Shown: piece by piece, positions 1-9,799 of the stretch
Position numbering within the stretch: position 1 is the first letter of the stretch
Layout: every line of letters begins with the position of its first letter
Assembly (NCBI GenBank): GCA_947503265.1
Contig: CANNDC010000006.1
Location: 186,001-250,000 of the forward strand
Reading direction: 5' to 3'
Length of the DNA: 64,000 nucleotides
Source: an uncultured Alteromonadaceae bacterium
GTDB taxonomy: Bacteria > Pseudomonadota > Gammaproteobacteria > Enterobacterales > Alteromonadaceae
Made by a program: the position numbers and the translations under genes
Notes under the pieces: generated by a model
The model's input: only the letters and a program-made list of their open reading frames with translations
What the model was told of the DNA's origin: nothing
Database searches by the model: none

Positions 1-1404
1 CAAATCGAGCTCTTGGCCTTCTTTCACATCGGGAAGCGTCAGTTCATCTTCCCCTTTTCGCTTAACTTGAGTTTGGACACGCGTCCAACCATCAAATTTT
101 AAGACGCGTCCCTTAGCAGTTAATTCGAACTCTCCGGCTTTCACTCGAATAGTACTTGCATCATATTTTGCAGGTGTCATTTGACAAGCCACAAATTGAC
201 GCCATATCAATTCATATAAACGCTGAGCATCACGTTCCATACTGGTAAGAGATTCAGATTTGACCTCAACATTTGACGGCCTAATTGCCTCATGGGCTTC
301 TTGAGCACCTTCTTTACTGCCATATTTGTTGACATTTTGAGGCAAATATTTGCTACCAAAATTACTGTCGATATAGTCTCGACATGAATCTACCGCATCT
401 TGACTCAAATTGGTTGAATCCGTACGCATATAAGTAATATGGCCCGCTTCATATAAACGTTGAGCCATTGTCATTGTCTTCTTGACGCCGAACCCCAGTC
501 TAGTGCTTGCTGCTTGTTGCAAGGTAGAGGTAATAAAAGGAGCTGACGGCTTGCTTTGCGTAGGTCGAGATTCTTTGCTTACCACAGTATATTGCGCGTT
601 CTCTAGCGCACTTACGGCCTCATCGGCTTGAGATTTATTGACCGGTTTGAACGCACTTCCGGCTTTTTTAGCGACCAGCATTCGAAGCGGTTTTTGTTGG
701 GCGGCTAGATCAGCATGAATATCCCAAAATTCTTCTGGGACAAACGCTTTTATCTCTCTTTCGCGATCTACGACAAGACGCACAGCCACAGACTGGACAC
801 GACCCGCCGACAACCCTCTAGCGACTTTTTTCCATAATAAAGGTGACACCATAAAACCAACAACACGATCTAAGAAACGCCTTGCTTGTTGCGCATTGAC
901 TCTATGAAGATTAACGTCTCCCGGTTCGGAAAAAGCGTCCTGTATTGCATTCTTAGTTATTTCATTAAAGACAACGCGATGATAGGTCTTATCTTTTTTG
1001 CCAAGTAATTCTTGTAAATGCCACGCTATGGCTTCCCCTTCTCTATCCAAATCCGTCGCGAGATAAATTGTGTCGGCATCTTTAGCGATCTTCTTCAATT
1101 CATTAACGACTTTTTCCTTGCCTTCAAGGACATGATAATGCGCTTGCCAATCTTTTTTCGGATCTATGCCCATGCGATCCACTAACTTTAAGTATTCGAA
1201 CTCGCGCAAATACTCTTCGCGTTTCTTTTCAGGCCATTCCTTCAGTTCTTTGGCAGGTTTTTTTGCCGGAGCTTTACCCAAAGCTTTATGAGGAAGGTCG
1301 CGAATGTGCCCAACACTAGATTTAACAATAAAATTTTTGCCGAGATATTTATTTATCGTTTTAGCCTTGGCAGGTGACTCGACAATAACCAGTGATTTTG
1401 CCAT
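1..1404 (-). CDS. topA: DNA topoisomerase I, N-terminal part (runs off left edge)
   Basis: Type IA topoisomerase that relaxes negative supercoils by a transient 5'-phosphotyrosine bond. The 468 visible residues begin [20 protein letters not shown], the Toprim start. The metal-binding TDLDREGEA motif follows near residue 115, and the active-site tyrosine lies in [12 protein letters not shown] near residue 320. The family is about 865-880 aa, so the C-terminal half with the zinc fingers lies beyond base 1. The ATG at 1404 fits the conserved N-terminus. It is divergent from astB with about 260 bp between them. The frame is open across the whole visible part. Confidence 0.97.
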   Translation of the reverse strand, partial: MAKSLVIVESPAKAKTINKYLGKNFIVKSSVGHIRDLPHKALGKAPAKKPAKELKEWPEKKREEYLREFEYLKLVDRMGIDPKKDWQAHYHVLEGKEKVVNELKKIAKDADTIYLATDLDREGEAIAWHLQELLGKKDKTYHRVVFNEITKNAIQDAFSEPGDVNLHRVNAQQARRFLDRVVGFMVSPLLWKKVARGLSAGRVQSVAVRLVVDREREIKAFVPEEFWDIHADLAAQQKPLRMLVAKKAGSAFKPVNKSQADEAVSALENAQYTVVSKESRPTQSKPSAPFITSTLQQAASTRLGFGVKKTMTMAQRLYEAGHITYMRTDSTNLSQDAVDSCRDYIDSNFGSKYLPQNVNKYGSKEGAQEAHEAIRPSNVEVKSESLTSMERDAQRLYELIWRQFVACQMTPAKYDASTIRVKAGEFELTAKGRVLKFDGWTRVQTQVKRKGEDELTLPDVKEGQELDL

Positions 1405-1663
1405 AAATTACGTATTAACCTTTGATTTATATGGGTTTAATGAGTTTTTAAAGGAGTTATCATGTATTTCTCCCCCCACATTCCTTTTTTTACATATATC
1501 GACAAAATGAATAGAAAACAAGTTCTTCTTAATAGTTATCTACAAACTAATTTTTCTCACCACCTAAAACTGCTCAATTTTTAACCACCCTCATTGGCAA
1601 GCACTTTAAAAGCCGTATAATGCACCGGAAATCGGGGATTCGTTAAGATAAATGAGGTATAAA

Positions 1664-3001
1664 ATGAAGCAATTTGAAGCAAATTTCGATGGATTAGTTG
1701 GACCTACGCACAATTATGCAGGGTTGTCATTTGGCAATGTTGCTTCATTTAGTAATGCAAACGCAGTCAGTAATCCGAAAGAAGCGGCAAAACAGGGTTT
1801 GGCAAAAATGAAAGCGCTGCACGACCTTGGAATGGTTCAGGGCGTGTTAGCACCCCAAGAGCGTCCTGATATTGACACATTAAAGCGATTAGGATTTACC
1901 GGAAGCGACAAACGCGTTTTAGAACAGGCTTCTAAGCATGCTCAAGAGGTTTTCCTTGCTTGTTGCTCCGCTTCTAGCATGTGGACCGCAAATGCTGCCA
2001 CAGTGTCTCCAAGCGGCGATACGGCAGATAACAAAATTCATTTTACGCCAGCCAATTTGACCAACAAATTTCATCGTTCATTAGAACCACAAGTAACGGG
2101 TCGGATTTTAAAAGCCGTGTTCAATAATGATAAACATTTTTCTCATCATACCCATCTTCCAGATAACGAACACTTTGGTGATGAGGGCGCAGCAAACCAC
2201 ACTCGACTGTGTTCTCAGTACGGTGAAACAGGAGTCGAAATTTTTGTCTATGGTCGACATGCTTTTGATACTAGCAGGCCTGCACCGAAAAAGTTTCCTG
2301 CAAGACAAACCTTGGAAGCCAGCCAAGCTATAGCGAGACTTCACGGACTCAGTGAAGAAAATACCGTCTATGTTCAACAAAATCCGGACGTCATAGATCA
2401 AGGTGTTTTTCATAATGATGTCATTTCTGTTGGCAACCAAAACGTACTTTTCTATCATGAACAAGCTTTTCATCAAACCCAAGCCGCATTGGATGAAATA
2501 CAGCAAAAATTTGGCCAAGAGAAAGTCCATTTTATTCAGGTCAGCACTGACGCTGTGCCTGTATTGGATGCGGTTAAAACGTATTTATTTAACACCCAGA
2601 TAATTACCCTACCTTCTGGGGAGATGGCAATCATCGCGCCCACTAATTGTGAAGAGAACTCAGCAGTTTCTAGTTATCTTGCCGATTTGGTAACGCAAAA
2701 CACGCCGATTAAACAAGTTCACTATTTTGACGTTAAACAAAGTATGAAAAATGGCGGTGGACCAGCGTGTTTGCGATTGCGTGTTGCGATGACCGAGACT
2801 GAACTTGCAGCCGTCAATCAAAATACCATTATGTCTGAATCGGTATTTTCTCGACTTAATCAATGGGTCGACACACATTACCGAGACCAATTAAGTATCG
2901 ATGATTTACGTGATCCAAGTTTGTTGTATGAATCGAGATCGGCGTTAGATGAGTTAACCCAAATTCTTGCGATTGGCTCAGTTTATCCCTTCCAGCAATA
3001 A
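1664..3001 (+). CDS. astB: N-succinylarginine dihydrolase
   Basis: Second enzyme of the arginine succinyltransferase (AST) catabolic pathway: it converts N2-succinylarginine to succinylornithine, 2 NH3 and CO2 in the cytosol. The 445 aa are full length for the family. The N-terminal [15 protein letters not shown] block, [13 protein letters not shown] with the catalytic Glu region, and [11 protein letters not shown] with the nucleophilic Cys near residue 365 are visible. An in-frame ATG lies 12 bp upstream at 1652, but the GAGG just before the ATG at 1664 and the conserved [10 protein letters not shown] start favour 1664. No astC, astA, astD or astE is beside it. Confidence 0.95.
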   Translation: MKQFEANFDGLVGPTHNYAGLSFGNVASFSNANAVSNPKEAAKQGLAKMKALHDLGMVQGVLAPQERPDIDTLKRLGFTGSDKRVLEQASKHAQEVFLACCSASSMWTANAATVSPSGDTADNKIHFTPANLTNKFHRSLEPQVTGRILKAVFNNDKHFSHHTHLPDNEHFGDEGAANHTRLCSQYGETGVEIFVYGRHAFDTSRPAPKKFPARQTLEASQAIARLHGLSEENTVYVQQNPDVIDQGVFHNDVISVGNQNVLFYHEQAFHQTQAALDEIQQKFGQEKVHFIQVSTDAVPVLDAVKTYLFNTQIITLPSGEMAIIAPTNCEENSAVSSYLADLVTQNTPIKQVHYFDVKQSMKNGGGPACLRLRVAMTETELAAVNQNTIMSESVFSRLNQWVDTHYRDQLSIDDLRDPSLLYESRSALDELTQILAIGSVYPFQQ

Positions 3002-3019
3002 TCGATGAAATGAAACAAA

Positions 3020-3049
3020 ATTGCCCTCAACTATGAGGGCAATTTTTTA
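3020..3049. terminator. Bidirectional intrinsic terminator between astB and the Ig lipoprotein gene
   Basis: Perfect 10-bp stem (ATTGCCCTCA at 3020-3029 with TGAGGGCAAT at 3034-3043), loop ACTA, then a run of six T on the + strand. On the minus strand the stem is followed by TTTT. It sits between two convergent genes and can serve both. Confidence 0.85.
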
Positions 3050-3065
3050 CAATTTTCAATATATT

Positions 3066-5312
3066 CTATAGGGTGTCAGTGCAATTCGCGCCAGAACCGT
3101 ACGGATTCCCTGGAGGAGGAGACGCTTCCTCGCTAAGATCTGCGGCAGCGACTCCCAAAGTGTAATTCTGACTTTCAATCGCCTCACTGCCAGCCGATTG
3201 ACCAAATGCGCTTATTTCAACATCCACCCAGTTACCAAACGCTTTTGGATAACGCACTTCTAACTTCGCTTGACCATTCGAATTGGTCGCATTTTCTCCG
3301 TCAGTAAAACTGATGGTACCGATAATTCCAGGTGTTAACTTACCATCACCATTGGTGTCTTCGCCTGCATCTAGTGAACCGTTGCCATTTATATCTTCAT
3401 TGGCACAATTAGCCGTAGTGACAGGAATCCATACGTCTAGTCCGGTATCAAACTGCCAAAATCCCTTACGATATTCGCCACCTGCAGTGAACTTAACGGG
3501 AGTCGATGATACTGTCAGTTCAACGTTTTCAACTGGGCGACCTACAGCATCACTGACAAACACTGAAAACTCTTTTAAATAGCTAGATTCATCAGGACTT
3601 TGTATTGTTCTGCCAGTACCTAACGAAATATCAAATGCTCTGTCACCCACAGTCAAGGTAGTAAAATCGGTAACACTTGGATCTTCAGCGACGTCAGCAT
3701 GCACGATTACCGCGTCTTCGCTACTAACCGCATTTGATGTGTAGACAGTTGATGCGATGCCATTGCTATCCGTCGTTGCATTGTTGGGGGAAACAAATCC
3801 ACCACTTACATCATCAACGCGGAAGTTAATAACTTTGCCTTTGACCAAATTGCCGGTAACGTCTCGAACCACCGCTGAAATCGTTGTTGTTTGCCCTTCT
3901 GGACCTATTAAGTCTGGAGACGCGTCTACAATAATGGTCGCTGCCGAAGTAGCAACAAATTCAAACTGAGTGCGGGCACTGACAGTATCGCCATTGCCGT
4001 CTGTACCTTCTGCCGTTATCGATGTAAGGCCAGCGTTATTAGATTGAATGGTAAAAGTCGCAATACCATTTGCATCTGTCGTGGCTGTTGGTGCCAGAAC
4101 ATTACCACGAGATGCACTTAAGGTGACTTGTCCTCCGGAAAATGGGGAATTGTCTTTTAACCAAGTGATATTTAATATCGCATCATCGCTTAAAGCAACA
4201 TCGCCATTAGGTGTTGTAGTAAAGCTAAAGCTGTCTTCCTGAACGGTAAAATCTAAACTGCCTTGTGCATTCAACGCTGTGGCAGTAATGGTATTCAGAC
4301 CTGAAACTGAAGCTTGGTATTGAATAGTCACCTGCCCTTCATTGTCGGTAGTCGCACTCGAAATTATGCTGCCTTGTGAAGCGTTCAGCATAACTTGTCT
4401 GCCTGCTAAACCCGTTCCATCTGAATCAGCCACTTTGATTGTAATATTGGCTGTATCTCCTAAAACAACAGAAGTTGGACCATCCACATTCACTTCTGTG
4501 CCAACAATGTCAATGTCTAAGGTTTCAGAAAAGGTACCTGAAGATACAGTCGCCGTGATTACCCTATTCTCAGGATTGTTCCGACTAGTTAAGATTGCCC
4601 GTGCCGTGCCGTCTGCTGCGGTAGTATTGCCATTTGCATCTACTCTTAATTCTGCGCCGTTTGTTGCAGCAAAGGAAACTTCAACGCCTTCAAGCAAAAT
4701 ATTTTGTTCATTTTTAACCACTGCGATCAATTCTATTTCATCGGAACCACTTGACGCCAATTGAGTAGAACTGGCGAAAAACTCTAGTGAGGCAGGCATT
4801 GCTCCGGCCTGAGAATTACCGGTTGAACTAAACCCTACTTGTCCGCTTACTCCACCATCAATATTCGCAACTACCAAGCCATCTCCTGAATTGTTTCCAA
4901 CTAATAACCCAATTGTGGCTACACCGGATGCATCAGTCAGCGCCGTTCCTGTATCATTGCTAAAGTTTGCAAGATCAGTTTGGCTAAAAGTGAAGGTTAC
5001 AAGCTCGTCTGCTAACACGCCTCCATCAGAGCTTGTCACAGTAGCGGTAACGGTTAATGGTGTGCTTGCGCTCAAAGTATTAACCGCACTTCCAGTGCCA
5101 TCAGCAATCGTGACTTGAATACTCACTGTGGGTGTTGCCCCCCCCCCGCTCGTGCCTCCACCTGAGCCACCAGTGCCACCACCTGTTGTTGGCGATCTAT
5201 CGACACCGCCTCCTCCGCCACCGCAAGCCGCTAATGTTAGCAACGCAAAACAGTAAAATAGGGATCTCACAAATGTGGTCAGGCTGGATGTCATCACTGT
5301 ATTCCTACGCAT
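3066..5312 (-). CDS. Bacterial Ig-like (Big_1/invasin-type) repeat lipoprotein
   Basis: Predicted surface or outer-membrane lipoprotein of 748 aa. A signal peptide ends in the lipobox LTLAAC and is followed by glycine-rich linkers. About five tandem Ig-like repeats of invasin type follow, with recurring T-D-x-x-G-x-A and L-x-A-S-x-G patterns (for example ATTDANGIATFTI). Near the C-terminus, residues DINGNGSLDAGEDTNGDGK form a calcium-binding-like DxNxDG stretch. The function is probably adhesion or cell-surface structure; the ligand is unknown. The start is uncertain: an internal ATG at 5294 (MTSSLTTFV) has a better Shine-Dalgarno (AGGA, 8-nt gap) than 5312. A run of ten G in the linker after the signal peptide could slip (see findings). 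Confidence 0.85.
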   Translation of the reverse strand: MRRNTVMTSSLTTFVRSLFYCFALLTLAACGGGGGGVDRSPTTGGGTGGSGGGTSGGGATPTVSIQVTIADGTGSAVNTLSASTPLTVTATVTSSDGGVLADELVTFTFSQTDLANFSNDTGTALTDASGVATIGLLVGNNSGDGLVVANIDGGVSGQVGFSSTGNSQAGAMPASLEFFASSTQLASSGSDEIELIAVVKNEQNILLEGVEVSFAATNGAELRVDANGNTTAADGTARAILTSRNNPENRVITATVSSGTFSETLDIDIVGTEVNVDGPTSVVLGDTANITIKVADSDGTGLAGRQVMLNASQGSIISSATTDNEGQVTIQYQASVSGLNTITATALNAQGSLDFTVQEDSFSFTTTPNGDVALSDDAILNITWLKDNSPFSGGQVTLSASRGNVLAPTATTDANGIATFTIQSNNAGLTSITAEGTDGNGDTVSARTQFEFVATSAATIIVDASPDLIGPEGQTTTISAVVRDVTGNLVKGKVINFRVDDVSGGFVSPNNATTDSNGIASTVYTSNAVSSEDAVIVHADVAEDPSVTDFTTLTVGDRAFDISLGTGRTIQSPDESSYLKEFSVFVSDAVGRPVENVELTVSSTPVKFTAGGEYRKGFWQFDTGLDVWIPVTTANCANEDINGNGSLDAGEDTNGDGKLTPGIIGTISFTDGENATNSNGQAKLEVRYPKAFGNWVDVEISAFGQSAGSEAIESQNYTLGVAAADLSEEASPPPGNPYGSGANCTDTL
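5138..5147 (-). repeat. Homopolymer tract (C10 on +, G10 in the coding strand)
   Basis: Ten consecutive C on the + strand lie inside the lipoprotein gene, reading as Gly-Gly-Gly plus the first base of Ala in the linker around residue 55. The frame is open in this assembly. Loss or gain of one G would shift the frame shortly after the lipidation site. Confidence 0.9.
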
Positions 5313-5412
5313 AATTTTCTCAACTTGGTTTACTGCTTCATCTACTTTCTAGTTTTGCTGACGATATAAACTTGCTAGTCTATAAGTTGTGTCATACAAA
5401 ATTAGGAATCAT

Positions 5413-6762
5413 ATGCAGCAGTCTCCTCAAAAACTTGGTCTCACGGCTAAAATCTTTATCGGCATGGTGGCCGGAATTCTTACCGGAGTTTTTCTTCAAT
5501 GGTTAGCTGATGATAGCGGAGATATATCGTTTAGTGTATTTGGGATGGGCGTTTCTACGTATGCAATTTTAGTCGATGGTATATTTCACGTATTAGGACA
5601 AATATTTATAAATAGCTTGAAAATGCTAGTTGTCCCCTTGGTATTTATCTCTTTAGTTTGCGGCATTGCTAACCTTTCTGATCCGAGTAAGCTGGGCAGA
5701 TTAGGAGGAAAATCGATTGCCTTATATGTTGGTACCACGGCAATTGCAATTACTCTAGCAATGACTGCGGCTCTAATCATACAACCAGGTACAGGCGTCC
5801 CTCTTCCGACAGATGCCGAATATGCTGCCAAAGAAGCCCCTACCTTAGCTAATGTCATTATCGATATATTTCCGTCAAACCCGTTTGCCGCTTTTGCAGA
5901 AGGTAAGATGTTGCAAGTCATCGCGTTTGCGGTGTTGTTTGGATTAGCTATGGCAATGTGTGGTGAGTCTGGCAAACGTATTTCTTCACTTTTTAATGAC
6001 ATGAACGAAGTGGTTATGAAACTCGTTACCATTTTGATGAATTTGGCACCCTATGGCGTGTTCGCGTTACTTGCAAAGTTATTTGCTTATATAGAAGCGG
6101 AAACAATCTCACGATTAGTTTGGTATTTTGGTTGCGTGCTGGGTGTATTGTTTATTCATGCACTCGTTACCTATCCAATTTTGCTGAAATTATTAAGCGG
6201 CCTCAATCCGCTAATGTTGTTTCGCAAGATGCAAGACGCTGCGGCCTTTGCATTTAGTACGGCAAGCAGCAGTGCAACCCTACCCGTCACCTTAGAAACG
6301 GCTACAAACAAACTAGGCGTCAAAAAATCCGTTGCCTCCTTTACCGTTCCATTAGGCTCGACTATCAACATGGATGGCACCGCAATTATGCAAGGTGTGG
6401 CGACTGTGTTTATTGCCCAAGTCTATGGCGTTGATTTGTCAGCAACTGATTTGATGATGGTTGTTTTGACAGCAACATTAGCGTCTATAGGCACAGCGGG
6501 TGTACCGGGTGTCGGCTTGTTAATGCTTGCTATGGTACTCGCACAAGTAAATCTGCCCGTTGAAGGCATCGCGCTGATCATTGGCGTAGATAGATTGTTA
6601 GATATGACGCGCACCGCAGTCAATGTCACAGGCGATTGTATGGTTGCTTGTATTGTTGGCAAAAGCGAAGGCGAGTTTGACGAGGAAGTGTTCAATGACA
6701 TTGATGCTGGCGAAGCGCAAGAAGAACTCGACCTACATGATTTTAAAAAAATGTCAGACTGA
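5413..6762 (+). CDS. Dicarboxylate/amino acid:cation symporter (DAACS, GltP/DctA family)
   Basis: Inner-membrane Na+- or H+-coupled transporter for acidic amino acids or C4-dicarboxylates. The 449 aa show the family fold: the serine-rich re-entrant loop AFSTASSSATLPVT, the NMDGTAIMQ motif of TM7, the second re-entrant loop GTAGVPGVGLLML, and DRLLDMTRTAVNVTGD in the last helix, which carries substrate-binding Asp, Arg and Asn. A GTG-initiated extension begins at 5389. The ATG at 5413 is preferred because AGGA lies 5 nt before it. Substrate specificity cannot be read from the sequence. Convergent with lolE, 7 bp apart, with no terminator visible. Confidence 0.9.
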   Translation: MQQSPQKLGLTAKIFIGMVAGILTGVFLQWLADDSGDISFSVFGMGVSTYAILVDGIFHVLGQIFINSLKMLVVPLVFISLVCGIANLSDPSKLGRLGGKSIALYVGTTAIAITLAMTAALIIQPGTGVPLPTDAEYAAKEAPTLANVIIDIFPSNPFAAFAEGKMLQVIAFAVLFGLAMAMCGESGKRISSLFNDMNEVVMKLVTILMNLAPYGVFALLAKLFAYIEAETISRLVWYFGCVLGVLFIHALVTYPILLKLLSGLNPLMLFRKMQDAAAFAFSTASSSATLPVTLETATNKLGVKKSVASFTVPLGSTINMDGTAIMQGVATVFIAQVYGVDLSATDLMMVVLTATLASIGTAGVPGVGLLMLAMVLAQVNLPVEGIALIIGVDRLLDMTRTAVNVTGDCMVACIVGKSEGEFDEEVFNDIDAGEAQEELDLHDFKKMSD

Positions 6763-6769
6763 TAAAATC

Positions 6770-8011
6770 TCAGTGTTGTCCTAGTGCTTCAGCCGGATTT
6801 ATTCTAGTGGCTTTGATCGCAGGATAAATTGTCGCAATCAAACTCAAGGTGAGCGCGATTGCGGCAGTGAATGCCACTTCAGACCAAATTAATTGAGAAG
6901 GTAAAAAGTTTATAAAATAAATATCGCCAGACAAGAATGCTTTGCCGGTGATGGATTCTATAACGGTAGCAATTGCAGTTAAGTTTTGAGCCAGCAATAC
7001 TCCTAAAATGACCCCGACCAAGGTACCGATGACTCCGTTGATTGCACCTTGCAAAATAAAAACGGTAACAATCATTTTATCTTTCGCTCCCATGGTTCGC
7101 AGCATGGCTATTTCCGCTTGTTTTTCATTCACAGCCATAACTAACGTTGACACTATATTAAAACAAGCAACTGCTAGCACCAGTGTAAGTGCCACATAGA
7201 CTACCGTTCTAACCAGTTGGATATCTTGATACAGGTGTCCTTGAGTTCGGGTCCAGTCAGAAATGTACACATGTTGTTCAAATGCGAATCCTATATCTCG
7301 CATTACTTCAGGCGCAGAGAAGGCATCCACAAAGCTAAATCGAATACCTTGTGCGCCCGTTAGGGTGCCAAGAGTCTCAGATGCGGTAGACAGGTGCATA
7401 AACCCTATTTGGCTATCAAGCTCACCACCAATGTTAATTTCACCTACTACAGTCAACCAGAGCGTTTCAGGTGGTCGAAAACTTAGGTCATCAGACAATT
7501 GTGGCAGTAATAGCTGAACTTTATCGCCAATTTGCAATTGTAAATGCGATATCAATCCTTTGCCCAACAGAATCCCTTGCTCATTTTCAATGAAATTTTG
7601 CCAATCTAAGGAATCTAATTGTTTTACTAGGCTATTCTTCATCGAAAGTGCGGGATCAATGGCAACCAGCTCAGAGATCGCTTTCATTTTATTGCCCTTT
7701 TGCAGTAATCCTGACGCTTTACTGTAGGGCTCAACATTTACGATACGCGGATCTTGTTTGAAGCTTTCGAGATGGCTTTGCCAGTTTTCTATTCCCGAGT
7801 TGTTAAACGCAAACAATTCGCCATGCGGAATAAATTGCAATAACCGGTCTTTTAATTCACGTTCAAATCCGTTCATAACAGATAGTAGCAAAATGAGTAC
7901 AAGGCAGCCAAGGGCAATGCCCAGTGTCGAAGAGGCAGACACAAATGAAATGAATCCGTTTTGGCGTTTGCTAGATCTAAACCTCAGTGCAAGCTGCCAC
8001 GCTAAACTCAT
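6770..8011 (-). CDS. lolE: Lipoprotein-releasing ABC transporter permease LolE
   Basis: Permease subunit of the Lol system, which extracts mature lipoproteins from the inner membrane and hands them to LolA. The 413 aa have one N-terminal TM (near 25-45), a large periplasmic domain and three C-terminal TMs (FtsX-like). Closest resemblance is to Lol[31 protein letters not shown] and [14 protein letters not shown]. Its ATG overlaps the lolD stop as ATGA, so the two are translationally coupled. No lolC-like partner permease is adjacent; the gene upstream of lolD encodes a CNNM protein instead. The protein may therefore act as a homodimer or pair with a distant LolC. Confidence 0.88.
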   Translation of the reverse strand: MSLAWQLALRFRSSKRQNGFISFVSASSTLGIALGCLVLILLLSVMNGFERELKDRLLQFIPHGELFAFNNSGIENWQSHLESFKQDPRIVNVEPYSKASGLLQKGNKMKAISELVAIDPALSMKNSLVKQLDSLDWQNFIENEQGILLGKGLISHLQLQIGDKVQLLLPQLSDDLSFRPPETLWLTVVGEINIGGELDSQIGFMHLSTASETLGTLTGAQGIRFSFVDAFSAPEVMRDIGFAFEQHVYISDWTRTQGHLYQDIQLVRTVVYVALTLVLAVACFNIVSTLVMAVNEKQAEIAMLRTMGAKDKMIVTVFILQGAINGVIGTLVGVILGVLLAQNLTAIATVIESITGKAFLSGDIYFINFLPSQLIWSEVAFTAAIALTLSLIATIYPAIKATRINPAEALGQH

Positions 8012-8694
8012 GGTTTATTGCTCTGTTCTGTTAATTTTCCGTCTACAATGTGCAGTATTCTATCGAGTCTTTCGGCAAGCGCAGTATCATGCGTAACCAC
8101 AATAAAACTGGTATTGGTTGTTTCTCTGAATTCGTTAATAAGTGCATAGATACTTTGACCCGTTTTTTGATCCAAGTTACCGGTTGGTTCGTCTGCAAGC
8201 ACTAATGCCGGTTCAGTCACTAACGCCCTTGCTATCGCCACTCTCTGTCGTTCTCCGCCAGACATTTCAGAAGGCTTGTGAGATTCTCTATGGGTCAACC
8301 CCACTCGTTTTAGCATGCTAGCGGCCTTTTCGAGTGCTTCTGGCTTTGCTAATTTTCCGATCATCAATGGCATAGCCACATTTTCTATGGCGGTGAACTC
8401 TGGGAGTAAATGATGAAATTGATAAACAAAGCCAAGAGAACGATTACGAAATTGAGCTTGCTGGTTCTCATTGAAAGAAAAGATATTGTTATTTTCAAAT
8501 AACACTTCACCTGAAGTGGGTGTGTCCAATGCTCCCAATAAATGCAAAAGCGTACTTTTCCCGGAACCAGAGCTTCCCAATATGGCTACCTGTTCAGCCC
8601 GATTGATTTGAAACGAGACATTATTCAGTACTTCAACTGTGGTATTGCCTTCCTGATAGTGTTTAGAGACGTTCTGACACTTTAATAATTCCAT
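8008..8694 (-). CDS. lolD: Lipoprotein-releasing system ATPase LolD
   Basis: ABC ATPase that powers release of outer-membrane lipoproteins, bound to the cytoplasmic face of the LolE permease. The 228 aa contain Walker [10 protein letters not shown] (about 41-49), the Q-loop [13 protein letters not shown], signature [15 protein letters not shown], Walker [13 protein letters not shown] and the H-loop VVTHD. All catalytic residues are present. The LolD-specific stretch after the Q-loop supports this family over MacB. The start lies 5 bp after the stop of the CNNM gene, so the three genes look like one transcript. Confidence 0.93.
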   Translation of the reverse strand: MELLKCQNVSKHYQEGNTTVEVLNNVSFQINRAEQVAILGSSGSGKSTLLHLLGALDTPTSGEVLFENNNIFSFNENQQAQFRNRSLGFVYQFHHLLPEFTAIENVAMPLMIGKLAKPEALEKAASMLKRVGLTHRESHKPSEMSGGERQRVAIARALVTEPALVLADEPTGNLDQKTGQSIYALINEFRETTNTSFIVVTHDTALAERLDRILHIVDGKLTEQSNKP

Positions 8695-8699
8695 TAACC

Positions 8700-9782
8700 T
8701 TAAGATCCTGCTTTCTTGCTACTTTCAACCTTGCTATCAGATTGGTTGAATAATACTCTTTCACGCCTTTTCCACATCAGTTTAGCCAATTTACGCATAC
8801 TGATATTCTTATCTTTCTCATCGACAATTTCGAACCCCAGAAGACTCTCGAGCAAATCTTCCATGGTTAAAATTCCATCAAGTCCCCCATACTCGTCAAC
8901 GACTAGTAGCATATGCGCCCGATTACTCAAAAAGTGCGGGAATGTCTCTGATAGCGGCACTGTCCGCAACAAGGTCACCATGTCTTTGCGGTATTCAATA
9001 AGTTGTTTTTCACCGTTACCGCGTGCTTGAGCCAATAACAAATCCGACTTGAGCACAAAACCACTGATATTTTCTGAATCATCTCCTTCATATACCGGTA
9101 TTCTAGAAAAAACCTGGGTCGCATGCTTGTGATAAAACGTTTCCACAGTCATTTCTTCTGATACTCGAAACACTACAGTGCGGTGAGTCATGGCATCTTT
9201 AACTTTCAAGTCATCCAACGTTAACAGGCTTTGCAATATATTGGCTTCTTGCTCTTCAAGTTGTCCTTCTTTTCCTGATAGTTCCGCCATAGCCATTAAT
9301 TCACCTCGACTAAGGCCTTTTAACGGACTTTCTTCGGTGAACCCACTGGTCATTTTCTGTGACATTTTGACAAACGGATAAAGTACGAGCACGAGATACT
9401 TTAAAAAATATGCTGTTGCGGGAGCAAGCTGACGCCAATATGTCGCGCCGAGGGTCTTAGGAATAATCTCTGAAAACACCAAAATAAGTAGCGTGAGTAC
9501 TGCGGAAGCCACTCCTAAATAGGCATCTCCAAATACCACTGCGGCTTGGGCTCCTGCCCCAGCAGCTCCCATGGTGTGCGCTATAGTATTGAGAGTAAGA
9601 ATCGCTGATAAAGGACGATTTATATCTGCGGTTAAATCATGCAATATTTGACCTGATTTATTGCCTTTTTTCATCGCTACCGATATATGGGCAGATGAAA
9701 TACTAAGAATAACCGCTTCTGCGACTGAACAAATGAACGAAAAGCCCAACGCGATAAAAATATATATCAGCAATAAAACCAT
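8700..9782 (-). CDS. CNNM-domain (DUF21) membrane protein with paired CBS domains
   Basis: Inner-membrane protein of the CNNM/CorB family, associated with Mg2+ or Co2+ efflux and homeostasis. The 360 aa have an N-terminal DUF21 region with three to four TMs (residues 1-145; the family signature is visible as [15 protein letters not shown]). A Bateman module of two CBS domains follows (about 200-325), containing [22 protein letters not shown]. The C-terminal CorC_HlyC domain found in many relatives is missing; the protein ends in a short basic tail. It precedes lolD by 5 bp. The direction and identity of the ion are inferred from the family only. Confidence 0.87.
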   Translation of the reverse strand: MVLLLIYIFIALGFSFICSVAEAVILSISSAHISVAMKKGNKSGQILHDLTADINRPLSAILTLNTIAHTMGAAGAGAQAAVVFGDAYLGVASAVLTLLILVFSEIIPKTLGATYWRQLAPATAYFLKYLVLVLYPFVKMSQKMTSGFTEESPLKGLSRGELMAMAELSGKEGQLEEQEANILQSLLTLDDLKVKDAMTHRTVVFRVSEEMTVETFYHKHATQVFSRIPVYEGDDSENISGFVLKSDLLLAQARGNGEKQLIEYRKDMVTLLRTVPLSETFPHFLSNRAHMLLVVDEYGGLDGILTMEDLLESLLGFEIVDEKDKNISMRKLAKLMWKRRERVLFNQSDSKVESSKKAGS

Positions 9783-9799
9783 GATTTTTGCTATTTCTC

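Noticed and set aside
2108..2530. 140-codon minus-strand frame inside astB
   Set aside because: Antisense to a conserved enzyme gene with no recognisable product.
4342..4764. 140-codon + strand frame inside the Ig lipoprotein gene
   Set aside because: Antisense shadow of a composition-biased Ser/Thr/Ala-rich gene; no independent start signal.
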